Positions 63,229-64,000 of a stretch of DNA of 64,000 nucleotides are shown piece after piece. Source of the DNA: Cellulomonas fulva (GTDB lineage Bacteria; Actinomycetota; Actinomycetes; Actinomycetales; Cellulomonadaceae); the NCBI RefSeq assembly GCF_018531375.1, contig NZ_JAHBOH010000002.1, forward strand, positions 558,001-622,000, in the 5' to 3' direction. A program made the translations under genes and the position numbers. Below the pieces are notes generated by a model. That model was not told the origin of the DNA. It was given only the letters and a program-made list of their open reading frames with translations, and searched no databases. Every line of letters begins with the position of its first letter. Position 1 is the first letter of the stretch.

Positions 63229-63690
63229 GTGGCCAACGACTCGCTCAGCACGACGATCGCAGTGACTCCGGACTCGAAGGAGCTCGCGCGCCTCGCGAAG
63301 CTCTTCCCGGTCCGCGACGGTGAGGAGCCCTGGACGGGGCGCGAGGTGCGCGCCGTGGCCGACGAGCTCGTCGCCGACATCGACCGCCTCACGGGCGAGC
63401 TCGCCAGCGCGGACGCGGAGCTCTCCGACCTCCTGCGCAACTCCGGCGACGGCGCCGGGGACGACCAGGCGGACTCCGGCTCGTCCGCGCTCGAGCGTGA
63501 GCAGGAGCTCACGCTGGTCAACAACACGCGCGACATGCTCGGTCAGACGCAGCACGCGCTCGCCCGCATCAGCGCCGGCACGTTCGCGGCCTGCGAGGCG
63601 TGTGGCCAGGCGATCGGCAAGGCGCGTCTCCAGGCGTTCCCGCGCGCGACGCTGTGCGTCGAGTGCAAGCAGCGCGAGGAGCGTCGCTGA
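63229..63690 (+). CDS. DksA/TraR C4-type zinc-finger protein
   Basis: A 153-residue protein. An N-terminal helical region with a coiled-coil (VADELVADIDRLTGELASADAELSDLLRNS) is followed by DMLGQTQHALARISAGTFAACEACGQAIGKARLQAFPRATLCVECKQREERR, a four-cysteine zinc finger (C-x2-C, C-x2-C) of the DksA/TraR type. Such proteins bind the secondary channel of RNA polymerase, or in actinobacteria the beta subunit region, to adjust transcription. Its place between divIVA and lspA is common in relatives. GTG 63229 has aggggg upstream; the ATG at 63172 lies in the terminator/promoter region and is rejected. Confidence 0.9.
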   Translation: MANDSLSTTIAVTPDSKELARLAKLFPVRDGEEPWTGREVRAVADELVADIDRLTGELASADAELSDLLRNSGDGAGDDQADSGSSALEREQELTLVNNTRDMLGQTQHALARISAGTFAACEACGQAIGKARLQAFPRATLCVECKQREERR

Positions 63691-63698
63691 CGCACCCG

Positions 63699-63704
63699 TA
63701 GACT
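63699..63704 (+). promoter_or_regulatory. -10 box TAGACT of lspA (leaderless)
   Basis: TAGACT, six-base gap, GTG at 63711. Confidence 0.5.
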
Positions 63705-63710
63705 CCTGCG

Positions 63711-64000
63711 GTGCCCACCACGCCCGACAGGTCCGACGAGCCTGCCCTGACCGAGCCGCCGAACGAGTCCTCCGGCGCGCCGTCGGACGAGCCCGCGGGC
63801 GGGGCCCTGGGCACGCACAGGCCCACGGACGTCGCGGCCGGCACGGCACCGCTCGACGTCGCCGCTGACGGCCAGCCGGACGTCGAGGACTCGAACGTCG
63901 CCACGCGCGCCCCGCGGCGGCGGGGGCTGGTCCTGCTGCTCGTCGCGGTCACCCTCGTGGTGCTGGTCGCGGACCAGCTGAGCAAGGCGTGGGCGCTGCG
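63711..64000 (+). CDS. lspA: Lipoprotein signal peptidase LspA, N-terminal part (cut by window)
   Basis: Only the first 96 codons are present. A hydrophilic Asp/Pro/Ala-rich extension of about 70 residues precedes the first membrane helix (GLVLLLVAVTLVVLVADQLSKAWAL). The block DQLSK is the first conserved motif of signal peptidase II, which cleaves the signal peptide of lipid-modified prolipoproteins. The catalytic Asp residues lie beyond the window. GTG 63711 follows a leaderless -10 box. Confidence 0.88.
   Translation, partial: MPTTPDRSDEPALTEPPNESSGAPSDEPAGGALGTHRPTDVAAGTAPLDVAADGQPDVEDSNVATRAPRRRGLVLLLVAVTLVVLVADQLSKAWAL

Overview
The window is chromosomal DNA of a very GC-rich actinobacterium. 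I infer a member of the Micrococcales, most likely Cellulomonas-like. The grounds are the cell-wall/division cluster without ftsA but with SepF, YggT and DivIVA after ftsZ, the miaB-miaA-dapF-hflX-lexA-nrdR neighbourhood, a TRCF-free DinG/HelD set and strongly GC-biased third codon positions. Gene density is about one per 1.15 kb. I saw no rRNA, tRNA, insertion sequence, prophage or CRISPR array.

Layout. 1-282: start of an amino-acid ABC transporter ATPase (cut by the window). 406-4960: tRNA modification (miaB) and a large secreted hydrolase. 4995-10856: three YbjN paralogues, an HSP90-family ATPase and a TPR protein, the last three overlapping as one operon. 10952-14131: LigB-like protein, miaA, dapF and a thioredoxin-like protein, coupled by 4-base overlaps. 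14095-21265: MFS transporter, methyltransferase, hflX, DinG-type helicase, L-lactate dehydrogenase. 21259-23921: lexA and a divergent LysM membrane protein sharing an SOS operator region, then an iron-box promoter followed by a structured non-coding stretch, then nrdR. 23955-29983: S9 peptidase, DUF5302, serA, HelD-like RNA polymerase recycling factor. 30278-33620: receiver-PP2C phosphatase, CHASE3 histidine kinase and Rcp-type response regulator in one overlapping operon. 33717-38526: PAC2 protein, cold-shock protein, spermidine-synthase-like protein, a LexA-controlled HEPN-dinB operon and DUF3040. 38697-43287: transglutaminase, DUF58 and MoxR operon read leftward. 43830-64000: mraZ, rsmH, ftsL, ftsI, murE, murF, mraY, murD, ftsW, a murG-murC fusion, ftsQ, ftsZ, pgeF, sepF, yggT, divIVA, a DksA/TraR protein and the start of lspA.

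How it works together. The right third encodes most of the cytoplasmic and lipid-linked steps of peptidoglycan synthesis together with the FtsZ ring, its SepF anchor and DivIVA polar growth. The DNA-damage parts are LexA, the LysM protein likely to hold division back, and the HEPN-DinB pair. They are tied together by SOS boxes that can be read directly.

Main points for a second look: (i) a DtxR/IdeR-type iron box sitting exactly on a -35/-10 promoter with no clear gene behind it, just upstream of nrdR; (ii) a single reading frame joining MurG and MurC; (iii) a perfect SOS box inside the promoter of a HEPN-dinB operon; (iv) several SOS-like sites between lexA and the LysM gene; (v) three clusters of 10-bp-phased GTGG repeats before mraZ, fitting MraZ operators; (vi) a dozen genes whose -10 box lies 6-8 bases before the start codon, i.e. 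probable leaderless mRNAs; (vii) many short tandem duplications of 11-18 bp at gene ends, linkers and junctions.
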